A DNA stretch of 64,000 bases from Haliclystus octoradiatus. Its lineage: Eukaryota > Cnidaria > Staurozoa > Stauromedusae > Haliclystidae. Below the pieces are notes generated by a model. That model had not been told where the DNA came from. It did no database searches and saw only the letters and a list, made by a program, of their open reading frames with translations. This document shows positions 11,201 to 23,700 of this stretch, piece by piece. Numbering within the stretch: position 1 is the stretch's first letter; each line of letters opens with the position of its first letter. The stretch lies in NCBI GenBank assembly GCA_916610825.1, contig OU744450.1:1488001-1552000 (forward strand). The letters are read 5' to 3'. Position numbers and translations under genes: made by a program.

Positions 11201-14200
11201 ACCGAGAGACCACACCCTTTTCGAACGAATCGATACTGTATAGCAGTCGCTGCAGCTTGCGTACCTGCGTGCTGTCTTCATCAAACTGAAGAGTTTATCA
11301 GGATTAAGCAATAGCGTAGTTTCAATTAACCTTGCATGTTCCCTTTTGTATTGCAATATATTTTTTACTCGTAAGGGGAAAATTTAATTGGCTGTCACTA
11401 TCGAGCTCAAGTTGAAATTTTCTTAGCGGTTTTCAAATTCACTTCAATTTTAAAGGTTCAGACACAGAAATAACACGTAGATCAATGTAAACCATAGACG
11501 TATTGTTTATAATGTATCATATCTTATAACTGAATATCTTGAAAACTAAATCTCAGAATCTTATTCACGTGTTCTTAAATTTTCCAGAATAAATTCAATT
11601 TTCTGTGAAACAGCAATATTGTTTTTTTGTCAATTGTTGTGCAGCGTCTTCACAAAATTCAGAATTTATATGTTTTAAAAAGTAATTGTGATTTAATGAA
11701 GACGCATTAAAAATTAGCAAATATTGTTTACACTCTAAGACCAGTATTTGCCAATTTAATTATCACAGCTATATTTGTTTTCATGGTGATCTTAGTATTT
11801 TGATATTTTAGAAGAATCACTGTAGAATAACATTTATATATTGGAAGAAACAGCGATTGGCTTCCTTCTAGAATGAAACAGTGTTTATATAGTCTATAAT
11901 ATTATTTTGAAAATAAAATTTTAAGGTCAGATTCTTAAACATTTGCGGAAATGCAGCAAAAAAACTGTAAGACTCCATTATATAATGGCCTTTCATAATC
12001 AATATTTGAGAAACATGCATTTTGAAATTCTAAATTTTAGCGTGCTGTATTTGCCTGTCGTAAACTCCTAGCGGTTAATGTATATCAAAAAACAGCATAG
12101 AATCCGTCATTCCCTCTGACGTCTGACAATCTTCAATATAAATTATTGGTATTATATTGTTTAAGCTGCATAATTAATGGTTATTCGGATGATAGGATCG
12201 AATCGAATTGTTCGCGCGGATGTCGCGTATAAAGACTAAGTGATAGATAACGGGATTATATGACAACGATATCAATAACAGGGTTTAGGAAATGTAACGA
12301 CAACGTCTATAGTACATGACGTCCGTATTAGACGCAAAGACGACAATTTCGACGAGACAAAAATGAAAGCAGTGGCTCCACTCATTCGATAAACTAATGA
12401 CCAGCTATAAATCAATTGGACACCCAACTCGCATATGTGAAATTTAATATAGGTTAGATCGGAAATAGATAGCCCACGGTCCCATAAAATGACACCATGA
12501 AACACAATAAAAAATTGATGAAATTAATTTATTGTATTTGCAGAATGTAAAGATACGCAGCCGGTGAAACTTTGCGAGGGTTGGAAACGAGCGGGCGCAT
12601 GTAAAGCATATCCCGATATGCTAGAAAAGTATTGCTCGAAGACATGCGGGATGTGCAAAAAACGTAAGTAGCATGTGATAGCAGTTGTGTATAACGTTAC
12701 AGCCAGACAAACGTTGTTTTATTTCTATACATTTTGGATTAATAAATGTGTCGTCTATGTCAACGGGGGGGGGGGGGGTGCAGCAACATTATGAAAATTG
12801 TGAAGAGGACGTCTTCATATATCCTGATAAACAGGATAACATTTGTAAAACTTTTCTTCGACAGCTAAGAAGATTGTCAAAAATAAGACTGTTGCCATTT
12901 TGAAAACTATCGGAAACTGTTGCTACTGACTTTCGTGTTGATGTATAAGATGATATTTTGGTGGATTAATTAACGGCAGTAGATTTTACAAAATGAATTA
13001 AGCATGGACTCTGTCTCAAAAATTTCCAAATTATACAATACCGGAAAAGTCTGTAACCTAATTCTAATGACAGATTTGAAATTGGAAAATTACGCTGTTC
13101 CAATAAAGCTGGACACGTCGTACACAGATATTTATAAATACCTAGATCATAATGGTTTACTTCACTATTATTTAACATCATATAACAAGATTCATTTAAC
13201 TTTCAAACTTTCAAATAAGATCAGTCGCTACAAGGATTACACAGATAGTATAGTAATATATATCTGGCTAGTGATTTCAAATGTGATATATCGAGCACAT
13301 GTTGATTAGTATGAGAAGACAACATAACAACATTTACATAATCTATATTTAGCTAAAGGTGAAAATAATGACAGAGTGCATCGTCATAAAGTATAGATTA
13401 TGAAATGGGGTTGTTTACACGGTCGATGTCACAGCTTATAGAATATGGATGCTAACGAAAAGTACCACAATTCTATTACAGTAATGGTAAAAGCTCATAT
13501 TATACAGGGGAATCTTACCCTAGAAAATTTTTGAAGGGGAGTTATAGGCAAGGGAGCATGCCCTTGTCCATTAACCATTTAATAAAAGTTAATTAAAAAC
13601 TACCTAAACATTATCAATATCTCTCTTCTATAAAGAACATTTCTCATGATTCATAAGTTTGGGAAAAACAGCCTTTATACGTATTTCATTTGTTTATTGT
13701 GGAAGAAACAAAGACTCTGAAAATACAAAGTGCTTCTACATATTATACTCTATATCATGAAATGAAACTTCTTTCAATATTTTCAAATTTGAGACTATTT
13801 TAAGTAGAAAAAAAAATTAAAAATCGAGTAATTAATGTTCTTCATAAGATGCCTCGAGAAGACAATTGCTTTTCTAGAAATTCACTTGAATTGTAGGAAA
13901 TATATGAACTGTGTTTGCTATCATTTAAATAGATAAGAATAAAATATATTTTATTTTTTAACAGGAGCACCATCACCCACATCATGTCAAAACAGTTTAA
14001 CCGGATGTTGTTGGGATTTAAAAACAGAAGCAACAGGACCCAACGGAGAAGGTTGTCCAGGTAACAAACAACGCCTATTCTAGGGAGGGGCCAGGGAGAT
14101 ACAAATAACAATTGACATACACGAATGTACACATTTTGATCGTAAACGTTTTGAAACTTCTACAACTTTTTCAGAATCAAATTCAAGGAAAGAAAAGCAT

Positions 14201-16672
14201 CGGTTACAAATTTTTATTTTAAAATATATTTCATTGCTAGATGAAAGATTTACAAGATTTGATAGAAGATAAACTAGAAGGAAGACAGACCAAGAATTAT
14301 AACTCAATTGCTCAGGGGTGGCACCAGGATTTCCCCGACGAGTGCGCTGCCATCCCTTACGGGGGCTATACCAAATTTCCAAGTTACGTAGAAACAATTT
14401 GGCAATATTCTCTAATACTGGAATGGAGCTAATTCCTATTGTTTTTTACGAAATATGTTAAAAAAAATTCCCCGACAGAAAATTTAGTCTTCCCCGACGG
14501 GAGGGCTGAGCATCCCCGACGGAGGGGCTGTAGCTCCCCCTGCCACCTCTCTGTGCCACCCCTGTAATTGCTATACAGTATGGAGGAGTGTCTAGGTGTT
14601 TTTTGAAGGAGGGGGTATTTTTCTTGACTTTAGAACTTAATTTGACCGTGTATATTCCTAAAAGTTTAAATCCTCACCCCCACGTCAACCTACCGTAAGG
14701 AGTTTGTTGTTGATATTACTTTGGTTTTGCCTACAGTTATAGCTCCTATAGCCTACATTACAACTTGACGGATTAGATCCAAACGCAGACTAAACCTGTC
14801 TACTTTCTTTTTTAATTTGATCCCATTAGAAAATCATTTCAAATTAAGTAAAATCTTCAAATTAAAAGGCGATCAGGCGAAACATATTAAAAAGAAGAAA
14901 ATTTAATTAGCATATAGATTGAAAATACAGTTATTACGATCAGACAGAGTTACAAAGATGTTATACGATGTTCATAATTCTTTAATGTCAATAATCTTTC
15001 TGTAAGGCAATACATTTGATCTTGTTAACATTTCAAAGCCACTTTATTCTCTACCGCATCAATAAATCAGTAGAGGCGCAATAAAACAAACTTCGGTTAA
15101 CTATGGAAGAAAAAATGAAAAAACGATGTCCAAATTCCTGCAATTTCATAGATTTATTTTTTGGAAATTCTATACTGGAGAATGTTGTTCAAAAATTCCC
15201 GCTTCAAAAACTCGAGGCTCTTGTATTATTACCATTTTCTTTGTCTCTTCAATGTCCCTTGTGTAGTAAAAATGGATACAAACACATTGAGTGAGTAGAA
15301 ACATTTTAATATCTATGGAAAACTAGATAACAGAAACTTTCACGTAGTCAGCTATATGACATTGCACATTTGTTGATGAAAATATTTTGAAAATTGTGTC
15401 AATCTGTCAATTGTGTCAATCAAACCTTTTAATAAGAAATATATATACTGTAGTTCAACAAGAACGCAGGCAGATAACCTGTTCGAAGAAAGGTTGATAC
15501 TACTGTTTTGATTGATATTGGGAAAAAAAGGATTTGAACGGGTAGGGGTCTCTCCCGATTTTGCTCATCATTTCGTATTCGGATGCATCGGAAGATTCCG
15601 GAGCCAGCCGTAAGCCGCTCGAGTACATATCACTTAGCATATTATTAGCCTCACTCCATCACGGCCCTCATTTCCACGCGGCGCTCCAGTGAGGGCCTAA
15701 TAAAATTTAAGGTTAAAAAGTGTGCCAGAAACCAAAAATATGGTGTGCCCAATCACAGCGCACCTTGGTGTCATGTGAGTTACAGCCAGGTGTTGGTTGG
15801 TCAGCCCATCGAAAACAATACAACGAGGTGTGAACACAAATTGAAATTTGCTGAATTCAGCTATTTTGAATTTCAACATTTTGTAAACAAACTGTCGAGA
15901 AAACTAAAAACGTCAAGTTTACGGTATTATTTTGGATCAAATTGGAGCAACAGAATTATAAATAATAGATTACATTATCTCGAAGGACTGTATGAACATT
16001 ATGAAGGCTTTTTATGGGCGTAGAATACAAAATAAAAGGAGAAAACATCATGTTTTGACGGAGCGATCGCCATCGTTGGAAAATTGTAAGCACTTCCGTC
16101 GTTTTGAGTCATGATTTAAATAATCAAAATCAAAGAAATATTCAAAATTAAAGATCAATTCTCCAACATACAGCATTACTCTGATTCAAAATTCCCTTTC
16201 TCCGTAAATATATAATTAGAACTTGACAATATGACAGAATAAACGATCGAAATATAAACTTTAAAAATGATTCAAGCAAGTTTGTTTACGTTTTTAGTGT
16301 TTTATTCACCAACCAGCGCTTGATAAAACTTCATGTGATACAAAGGAGCGCCGTGATTGGGCACACCATATTTTTGGTTTCTGGCTCACTTTTTAACCTT
16401 AAATTTTATTAGGCCCTCACTGGAGCGCCGCGCGGAAATGAGGGCCGTGATGGAGTGAGGCTAGCATATTATGTGGAATGCAAAGAATATCCGAAATCCG
16501 GGGTTGGATTCCTGTATATATTATATAACAGACGTTTAATGTTGTATTTTTAGAATGTAAGAACCATCTTGGCTTCTGTAGCAAATTCAGTGGCGATTGT
16601 AATAGTAAATGGAAACGAAACAAAGTCTTTATGAGAACATACTGCCCAAAGGCATGCAACTATTGTTTCTAG
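8176..16672 (+). CDS. Secreted ShKT-follistatin/Kazal-ShKT-papilin-like-ShKT mosaic protein
   Basis: Six exons (8176-8233, 8911-9027, 10889-11134, 12544-12663, 13965-14060, 16554-16672) join in frame to about 251 residues. Every intron is GT-AG and phase 1, the pattern of shuffled extracellular modules. Exon 1 is a signal peptide (MKFSASVLFLVVYICYEAEG). Exons 2, 4 and 6 each hold one six-cysteine ShKT domain. Exon 3 holds a follistatin-type EGF/Kazal module and exon 5 a short papilin-like GCC motif. There is no membrane segment, so the product should be secreted. Kazal domains often inhibit serine proteases. ShKT domains occur in channel blockers but also in many ordinary secreted proteins, so the role is unknown and a toxin function is not implied. 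I do not recognise a named orthologue. The fifth intron (14061-16553) could hide a further exon. Confidence 0.88.
8911..9027 (+). CDS. ShKT gene exon 2: ShKT domain 1
   Basis: A TTTTTAG acceptor and GTGAG donor bound a phase 1-1 exon. It begins VCKDGKSERLC and ends HCAKTCQQC, giving the six-cysteine ShKT pattern. Confidence 0.9.
10455..10632 (-). repeat. Decayed hammerhead-family palindrome in intron 2 of the ShKT gene
   Basis: A GTGAACAGTGCAATG...CAGAGCAGTAAATAATAATA head is followed by a long inverted repeat: TCAAGAAAGACAC pairs with GTGTCTTTCTTGA, and TTGCTGTTACTTGAAG pairs with CTTCAAGTGACAGCAA. The minus strand keeps CTGATGA and GAAAC. An extra segment before CTGATGA displaces stem I, so this is probably an inactive relative. 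Confidence 0.65.
10889..11134 (+). CDS. ShKT gene exon 3: follistatin/Kazal module
   Basis: Begins after GTTTACAG and ends at GTAAAA, phase 1-1. CDTVKCQAPSYCKID with CVCPKHCP is the small EGF-like follistatin part. VCGTNGETYTNACDLEYAAC is the Kazal signature, closing with YGKC. Confidence 0.93.
12544..12663 (+). CDS. ShKT gene exon 4: ShKT domain 2
   Basis: Bounded by TTTGCAG and GTAAGT, phase 1-1. It runs from CKDTQPVKLCEGWKRAGAC to YCSKTCGMC, a textbook ShKT domain. Confidence 0.92.
13965..14060 (+). CDS. ShKT gene exon 5: papilin-like GCC motif
   Basis: Bounded by TTTTTAACAG and GTAACA, phase 1-1. The segment TGCCWDLKTEATGPNGEGCP resembles the short GCC...GPN.EGCP element found between domains in papilin and related matrix proteins. 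Confidence 0.8.
14061..15645 (+). other. Intron 5 of the ShKT gene, first part
   Basis: Intronic sequence before the Mutator-like element. It contains a C-rich stretch near 14330-14570 with repeated CCCCGACGG-type motifs but no supported exon. Confidence 0.6.
15646..16463. mobile_element. Mutator-like foldback element with 9-bp target duplication
   Basis: An 818-bp element with inverted ends of more than 100 bp. The left end begins TAGCCTCACTCCATCACGG and the right end is its reverse complement. It is bounded by the perfect 9-bp duplication GCATATTAT (15637-15645 and 16464-16472). A 9-bp duplication plus long inverted repeats is typical of Mutator-like elements. There is no transposase; the 92-codon ORF inside matches nothing I know. 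It lies in the last ShKT intron, about 90 bp before exon 6. Confidence 0.85.
16554..16672 (+). CDS. ShKT gene exon 6: ShKT domain 3 and stop
   Basis: Begins after TTTTTAG in phase 1. It contains CKNHLGFCSKFSGDC, then YCPKACNYCF directly before TAG. The protein ends one residue after the last ShKT cysteine. Confidence 0.92.
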
Positions 16673-16714
16673 AAAGGTGAGAACAGAATAATGATATCAG
16701 CCCGTTTTAGTCAA

Positions 16715-16720
16715 AATAAA
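16715..16720 (+). terminator. Poly(A) signal of the ShKT gene
   Basis: AATAAA lies 43 bases after the stop codon in the expected orientation. Confidence 0.6.
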
Positions 16721-17635
16721 TTGCCCTCTGTCAACAAGTACCTTTTATATACATTTGCCATAGATTTAATTCAAGATATTCCCCAAGTAGTAACTATACG
16801 CTGTGGTGTTTGTTCCCAAAATATTATACATTAATATATTTAGTGTTATGTAGCTTAACTAATATAATAAGAATATGCTGTATCATGTAAACAAATGGAC
16901 ACATTACGTCCTATTATGGAAGTCTATATACAGACTGGACAATTTATGTCCTACCAGTAAGGCTACTATGTCAAATCATGTCCGTAATCAAACTAGGTCA
17001 CCCTCCCCTGTAAATGGAGGTATTGTAATATTTAACGTGACCATCGTTAGATCATAATTATCATTGTATCTGATAATTATCTATTATATATTCTTCTTTT
17101 GTTTTATTGCTATGAAGCAAAAGCATATTAATTAAAAGATAAGATATCTTGTCGCAACCAAACTGTTTAGTCTTCGAGTGAAACGCGACATAGACAGGTG
17201 GTCGTTCTAGCAGGTTTTTACTGCTATATCTTTTATAGTTATTTAAATTATTTAGAGAGGAACGAAGATTGATTCAGATTCGATAGATATTCAAACAGCC
17301 ATACGCTGTATCTATTTTTTGTTGTTGTGAGAATGAGTAATCGCGAAAAGTATTTTAATGATAAACACACAATGTTAACCCCTCAAAATATTACCCTATC
17401 AAAACCCGAGGTTACGCGCACGAGGTCAATGGACCCCCGTGGGAGTTAGTTGATAGTTTAAACTCCGTATATCATGCTACCCTATTTGAAGGAAGAGTCT
17501 ATATAATCAGATAAGTATATTTTTATTTTTTTGTAAAAACATAAACGGTAATATGTATTTTGTACAGGCAAGCAAAGGGAAATTATATATTACATATATC
17601 ACTATATTATTAGATATTATCTAATAGCAAAAAAT

Positions 17636-17730
17636 GGTGCTCGCTGTCATTTGAGAGAGCTAAATATAATAACAGGAGTCGAAGTGTGAATGTGTAGTCT
17701 TTAACTCCTTTTATTATATTTTATTTTACT
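17636..17730 (+). repeat. Hammerhead-family terminal fragment
   Basis: GGTGCTCGCTGTCATTTGAGAGAGCTAAAT is followed by a GGAGTC...GACT-type hairpin. It aligns with the reverse complement of 48183-48250, including the preceding ATCTAATAGCA. No hammerhead core is present. Confidence 0.6.
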
Positions 17731-18370
17731 ATATCCCTATATTTATATATTACACTGATGTATACCCTAATGGTAATGCTTACAGTAGCTATTTATATCA
17801 AACTTATCCAATCTTAAACTAACATTTGCTAGGGATTTTATATGCAAAGAGATTATAAGTTAGTATAGTAGTAGTAGTATAGACGATTATAGAATATAAA
17901 TATCTCTCCTCTTCCCTCTAACATAGAAGAACACCACAAGATGTACCACAGGCGTGACCCCACATTGAGAAATGTTTCAATGTCAACATGATTGAAAATT
18001 ATTTTAAAAAATAATAACAAACAGCTGTGTGTTTAATCACCAATAAATTCATAACTTAATCCTTATAGAGATATTACTTAACACATCTAATAGTAGTATT
18101 TAGTTTTTTAATAATCCGATTAAACGACACAGATTATTTACCATGGATTTTAATTTCCCGTTACATTTGTAATTTAAAGCTTCCATTCTATTTAAATACA
18201 TAATCACAAAGAAAGGAATGCTCCTCAATTACGGCCATACAATGGAATTTACAACGCGGAATTCTAGCATGTCAGTTAGCTGACAGTTTATAGTAAGCGG
18301 ACAGCATATAATGACTCGAATTTATATATCGAAATATCTTCATAAAAAGAAAATATAGAGTTTAACTAGA

Positions 18371-18416
18371 AAAACCGGTTTATTGTGGATGGAAAAACCG
18401 GTTTATTGTGGATGGA
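18371..18416 (+). repeat. Exact tandem duplication of a 23-bp unit
   Basis: The unit AAAAACCGGTTTATTGTGGATGG occurs twice back to back. Confidence 0.85.
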
Positions 18417-19088
18417 AAAGTGCCTCTTGATAAATCACAGTATAAAGGTTGGTAGGAACGATCTGGCATGCGGCCTATGTTCAACCGCCGGATCACTAGA
18501 TAGCTGTATGTTGCAATGCAACTCCGTGTTATTCTACCGGTGTGAACACTAGTGATATCGGATAGTTATTCCTAACCACAACGCCTCACGTTCTTTATCG
18601 CTGTTCTATGAAGTATTTTCACATGACCTTTTAGTCTAATCAGATCATTGCATCTTATATAAACTCCTACGCATACTGTGAAGATTATTGATATTCATCA
18701 GTTATCTTTTTTTTAATATAACTTCAACAACATTATGTATAATGTAAGATTATGCTATTAATTTTTTTTCTTTAAACTTAATATATAATAAGCAAGCAAG
18801 AATAGAATTATTGATTTTGTAATATACATTTTTATCTTTAGATTTTTTACTGAAACTATGTAAAGTAGATTGTATTTCAGCCTGCCAAGGCTGCAGTGAT
18901 TTATTTTCATAAACTATCTATCGAATATTTCCCAAAATTGAAACCTCTATACAAAAGCTACCTGCCTACAGTGGTCAATTGAGTTGTTCACAAAGCTGCT
19001 TCTAATGCAAGCATTTATAAGCCATATACTATATACCAATTACCCATGTATCGTTTTGAAGTCATTCCCGCATTGAACAACATAAATT

Positions 19089-19180
19089 CATAGAACCATC
19101 TTCGAGTTGTTGAAATTATGTCACGACAAAATAAAATTGTGTTTACAAAATGTTTCCATTCAAATTTCATGTTCATGTGA
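19089..19180 (+). repeat. Dispersed repeat, copy 1
   Basis: TCATAGAACCATCTTC-AGTTGTTGAAATTATGTCA and flanking bases recur in the same orientation near 20341-20430 with scattered differences. The family was not identified. Confidence 0.7.
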
Positions 19181-20340
19181 TGATATCGACAGTAGCATTT
19201 CGAGAGTATGAAGCCACAATTTTGTGCCATAGTTTTTACACTAAATCGTTTATGCTACAGTTTTTATTATAACATGCATCTGAATTTTTTCTTAGCTAAT
19301 TATATGGCAAAGAACAACCTTAAAAGCAAACACAAGGAACAAAGAGAATACCAAATTTCAATCTAATCAAAAAGACGGTCATAACAGCTTTACATTGTAA
19401 ATACATTTAAAACAATGGATTATGTAGAATAAAATTCATCTTTTTTACTAGAACCTTCCATTTTGATAAAACAACTACAGATATTACTTTTTTAAATCGT
19501 TTATATATATATTATAGTTTTATTCGAATGTATTAATAATTTCTTATTTATATTATTACATGTATATCTATAATGTTTTGAATATTAATTATCTCATTAA
19601 CATTTAAAAAGATATTAATGTTTTCTCAGTACAAAGTGTTTTTAATAAAACAGTAATGTTGCAGGGCCGAAGATAGCAGTCCCGAGCAATGGGGGTGTTT
19701 TGAATATAGGTCTAAAAGTATGCTTCTCAATCCGCTCAAAAATGTGGCAAATTAACAATCAACAAGTAACAGGAAAAACATCGATGAACAAAAACTTCCT
19801 TGAGCAACAGGAAGATCTCCCCGCGGAAAAACACCCCCTCTCACGGCGGCAGAACATCACTTCTCAAACATTGGAAATATTAAAGAGGGATCACCTTTAC
19901 AAATTTGACTTTTTAACTCAAAGACCGTCACTTGAATAATTATGAATAAATGTACAGTTAGCCATCAAACATAAATATATCATTTTCATGAGTGAAAATA
20001 GACTTTCCGTGATCTCCAATTGTTGAAAAAAGGGCATGCTTCTCTTCAATAATAATGATCATTGGGAATATAGAAATCTCGAAATATATAAATTCCAATT
20101 ATATTCTCAAACGCAAATAATGAGAACTGCAAAAGAATGTCCGCTGATATCGATACAGTCAAAGATATTATATATGCTTCATAACAGGGATAGTATAAGG
20201 GAACGATGTCGTGATACTGATTAGTGTTCGAATATGGGACCCTCTAGAACATATCAGAGAGATGATTTTAGATAATCTCCTTCTTGCTAAAAACCTTCAT
20301 GTCTTTCTGTAGAGTCATTCATACATCGAAGAATGTAAGT

Positions 20341-20430
20341 TCATAGAACCATCTTCAAGTTGTTGAAATTATGTCATAACAAAAGTTGTGTTTATAAAAT
20401 GTCCAAATTGAAATCTCCTGTTCACAAAAG
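20341..20430 (+). repeat. Dispersed repeat, copy 2
   Basis: A direct-orientation partner of 19089-19180, just downstream of the SRRD stop codon. Confidence 0.7.
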
Positions 20431-20544
20431 TGTTTTGAGAATACGTAGACAGGATGCATTTCTAATGTAAATTCGGATAAAAAAGAAGCCATTGTAAAAA
20501 CTTACCAATAACATCATCAGGTTTAGACCATGTGACAAGGTACG

Positions 20545-20739
20545 CTATACGTCATTCATTTCCCTCTCTCTTAATATAATTTCTTCGTGATATTTTTGTA
20601 AATTAGATGCAGTATTGCAGTTCCAAAAGTCATCAGGCAATACTTCCAATTGATTGAAACAATGAAAGGATAAATCATTAAACGTATCAAAGTACAAATC
20701 TTCGCATTCCAAATGAAATTCTTCAGTATTATCTATAAT
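20545..20739 (-). CDS. SRRD: SRRD exon 7 and stop
   Basis: A phase 0 exon of 64 codons plus TAG. FNDLSFHCFNQLEVLPDDFW matches the family C-terminus. The tail IILREREMNDV is not conserved as far as I can tell. Confidence 0.9.
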   Translation of the reverse strand: MIDNTEEFHLECEDLYFDTFNDLSFHCFNQLEVLPDDFWNCNTASNLQKYHEEIILREREMNDV

Positions 20740-23700
20740 CTAGAAATAATAATAATATATATCAGACAATCATATTTGCTACGCCTTAATCTAGATTTTT
20801 TAAATTTTAAATTTTAAAAATTATATATTTTCAACTTATCAACTGTCTCGGACATACTATCCAAGATTATGCGGATAATAATACATTGTAAACGTTGAAC
20901 GGTATGCTACACAAAACCACTCTTGCAAGCTGAGGTCACTCGCTAAAATCTGTTGAAGGGGTGTACCATTTTCAGGAAAATCATCGTTCCCAGAAATTTC
21001 TACAAAGGAGAAACACAAGGCACGTAAAATCCTTAAGAATACATCTGTATTTTCAGTTTAATCTTTTGCTTAGTGTTAGTTTGCTATCCATATCAAAATA
21101 CTGGTAAAATGTTTCCGAAATTTAAAAATGTAGCAAGTAAAAATGAATTCTCTTAGAATATAAAAGTTCTAAACTTTAAAAACTTTTAAACGAATAATTA
21201 TATAAAATGACAAGCCGACTGGCACTTTCTACTAGAATGTGGGGCACCCCTTAGAATATTGTCCCTTAGAGTTGAACAGTCACAGGGATACCATTATGGA
21301 TTTCAAATATTCAAAACTTACTTTGTACATGCAGATAGCTTCTTCTTTTAATATTGATGAGATCAGCCTGAAAAATGATAATCGTTTTTTAAGATAGCAT
21401 TAGAAACCCACAGAGAAGACAGAGGTAATTTAGGAATACTGGATTCCTAGATTCCGGAAGGCTAGAGAAAATCCAGAAAAAATTGATATTTATACGATGT
21501 ATTGGTCATATAGGCCTACCTAATCAACCAAAATTCACAAGAAAATGCAAAAATGCCTCTAGGCTTCCAGAAGGTTGAACATTTTGTCGGACGCTGATCG
21601 GCCCTGAAGCCACTTTGGGGAAATATTTCATAAACAGCATATAGACAGTTCATGATGGCTAACTTTACATGAACTTATCTTATTGGAAAATTTCTTCTTA
21701 ATAAGTAATTGGCTGCAGCACCATCTCGCTCATAACATGCATAACTATCACATTGCAAGTTCCCCACAGGTGCCTTGCCTATATAGACAGTCTCTGAGCT
21801 GTAAATGGCAAATGCTTTTAATAAAGTTTTTGTTCATGAAATTTTATATGTCATAACTCGTTATTCAATTATTTTTATAGCGTCCCAACACGAGATACTG
21901 TAATCCAGTAGATTTTGAACTTGGTTTATAATCTAAATTTTGTATTATTGCAACATATTTGATTTAATCATGTCGCTTAATAGGGGACCGCAGCCATACA
22001 CCTCCAATTAAATTTGCATTTAATCTGTTTTGAATTCGTAACCTAGTGCTTTTTATGGGAATATGAACATTCTTACTGGAAATAGCTGCTCGTACCTTTC
22101 ATGATAGCCTTTGAAACTGTTACCAAATAAAACCACGTTTTTTAAAGAAATTCCCCAGTTTGCACTTAACACATTATTATACATTGTTTTTCCACAATGA
22201 GGCATAAAAAAGATGGTTGGTTTTGATATGCATCTTTTGCATTCCTAAGAGAAGAAGAGAATTAAAGTTTCATAACAAAGAATTATCCTGGTATACTTGA
22301 TCAGTTGACAGAGAATGAAAAATTGAGAAATGACTTAACAGCTGTAACATGATCTAAACACCTAATATAGTCTGTTGTCAAGACCATTTGAAGGTGTTAG
22401 GTGGGACTTTACCACTGCAAAAAAACTTGATAAGTTCATGAACTGGTCATGAACAACTTCTGCTTTAAGCAATTAACAAACAGTTCATGAACAATTCTCA
22501 ATCTCAAACTAGTTCATGAATATTACAAACCCTGTTTGTCAAGGACGATTTCATGAACTGGTCATGATAAGTTCATGAACTTTTCATGAACAAATTCTAC
22601 TTCAAGCAATTAACGAACAGTCAGTGCCGGATTAATATTATCAGTGGCCTTAGGCGATGTATTAAAAAGGGGATTGAAAAATTTTCCCCCGCAATTAGGG
22701 AAAAGTGGCATTATTTTACTGTTTGTTGGTCCCCCTTTATTCTGCTTTTATATTAGCAATACAATCCCTCTCCCTGGAATATAAATGGTTGAATATAAAT
22801 GAAGTTAATAAGATGATTATTAATGAGCAATATTGTAATAGAATATATGGAAGTTAACTGTGTCTCTTCCAATCTAAAGTTAACTTACTTTTTATGTCAG
22901 TTTTCCCTCAACTACTGCAATCGTTCAGTGCCATGGCTACACGGTCTCTACCAGACTATTTTTTCACAACAAGAAGTTAAAAAGTCATTACATGAGGTTA
23001 ACAACAATGTGCTATTTTTGACAATCGATTTTTTTCTGTGAATAGCAAGTGTAATTTGATCTCAAAATAGCAAGGGTGTCATCAAAATTTCGAGACAGGA
23101 AAGAAATTCAAAATATTTTCATTTAGACAATTAAAAACTCGCCTAAACCTCCTATGGGTTAATCCGGCACTGCGAATAGTTCATAAACAATTCTCAACCT
23201 AGTTCATGAACGTTACAAATCCAGTTTGTCATGGACGTTTTCATGAACTGGTCATAAACACCTTACACTGTAAGCAATTAATGAACAGTTCATAAACTGT
23301 TTACACAGGGGTGTTTGTACATCCTGTTCTTGTGTTATCTGTAGTTAGCCAAAATGACTAATGAATCAGACAACAGTGTGCTTTATTGTCTTATTAAGCG
23401 TAAAACAGCAACATAAAAAATACTAAAATATCCAGCCTCTATATTCATTCTGATTAGAACCGATGAAAAAATTATTGAGCTCTGGAAATTTATGCAAATA
23501 TGCTACTTTCTTTTGCTCCAATTGAAAACGTTTTGCCAAAGTAATCATATATTATCATCATCATCACCAATTGAAAAATTAAACCTTCTTTTCAATCATG
23601 AATGTCTAGAGTTGTATGGCTACCTTGGCTGCTCTCTCAGAAAATCTTTTTGCTGCGAAATTTGCACCAATAGTTTGCAATGAGGTATAACAGTGTTAGT

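Larger units (their letters stand above)
16673..18370. other. Intergenic, no gene seen
   Basis: AT-rich sequence with no supported coding exon. It contains the repeat fragment at 17636-17730 listed separately. Confidence 0.55.

Noticed and set aside
15745-16023. 92-codon ORF inside the foldback element
   Set aside because: It overlaps the inverted arm, has no recognisable domain and an ORF exists on the other strand.
8911-16672. Calling the ShKT gene a channel toxin
   Set aside because: ShKT domains occur in many ordinary secreted proteins, and the Kazal and papilin-like modules point to a general extracellular protein.
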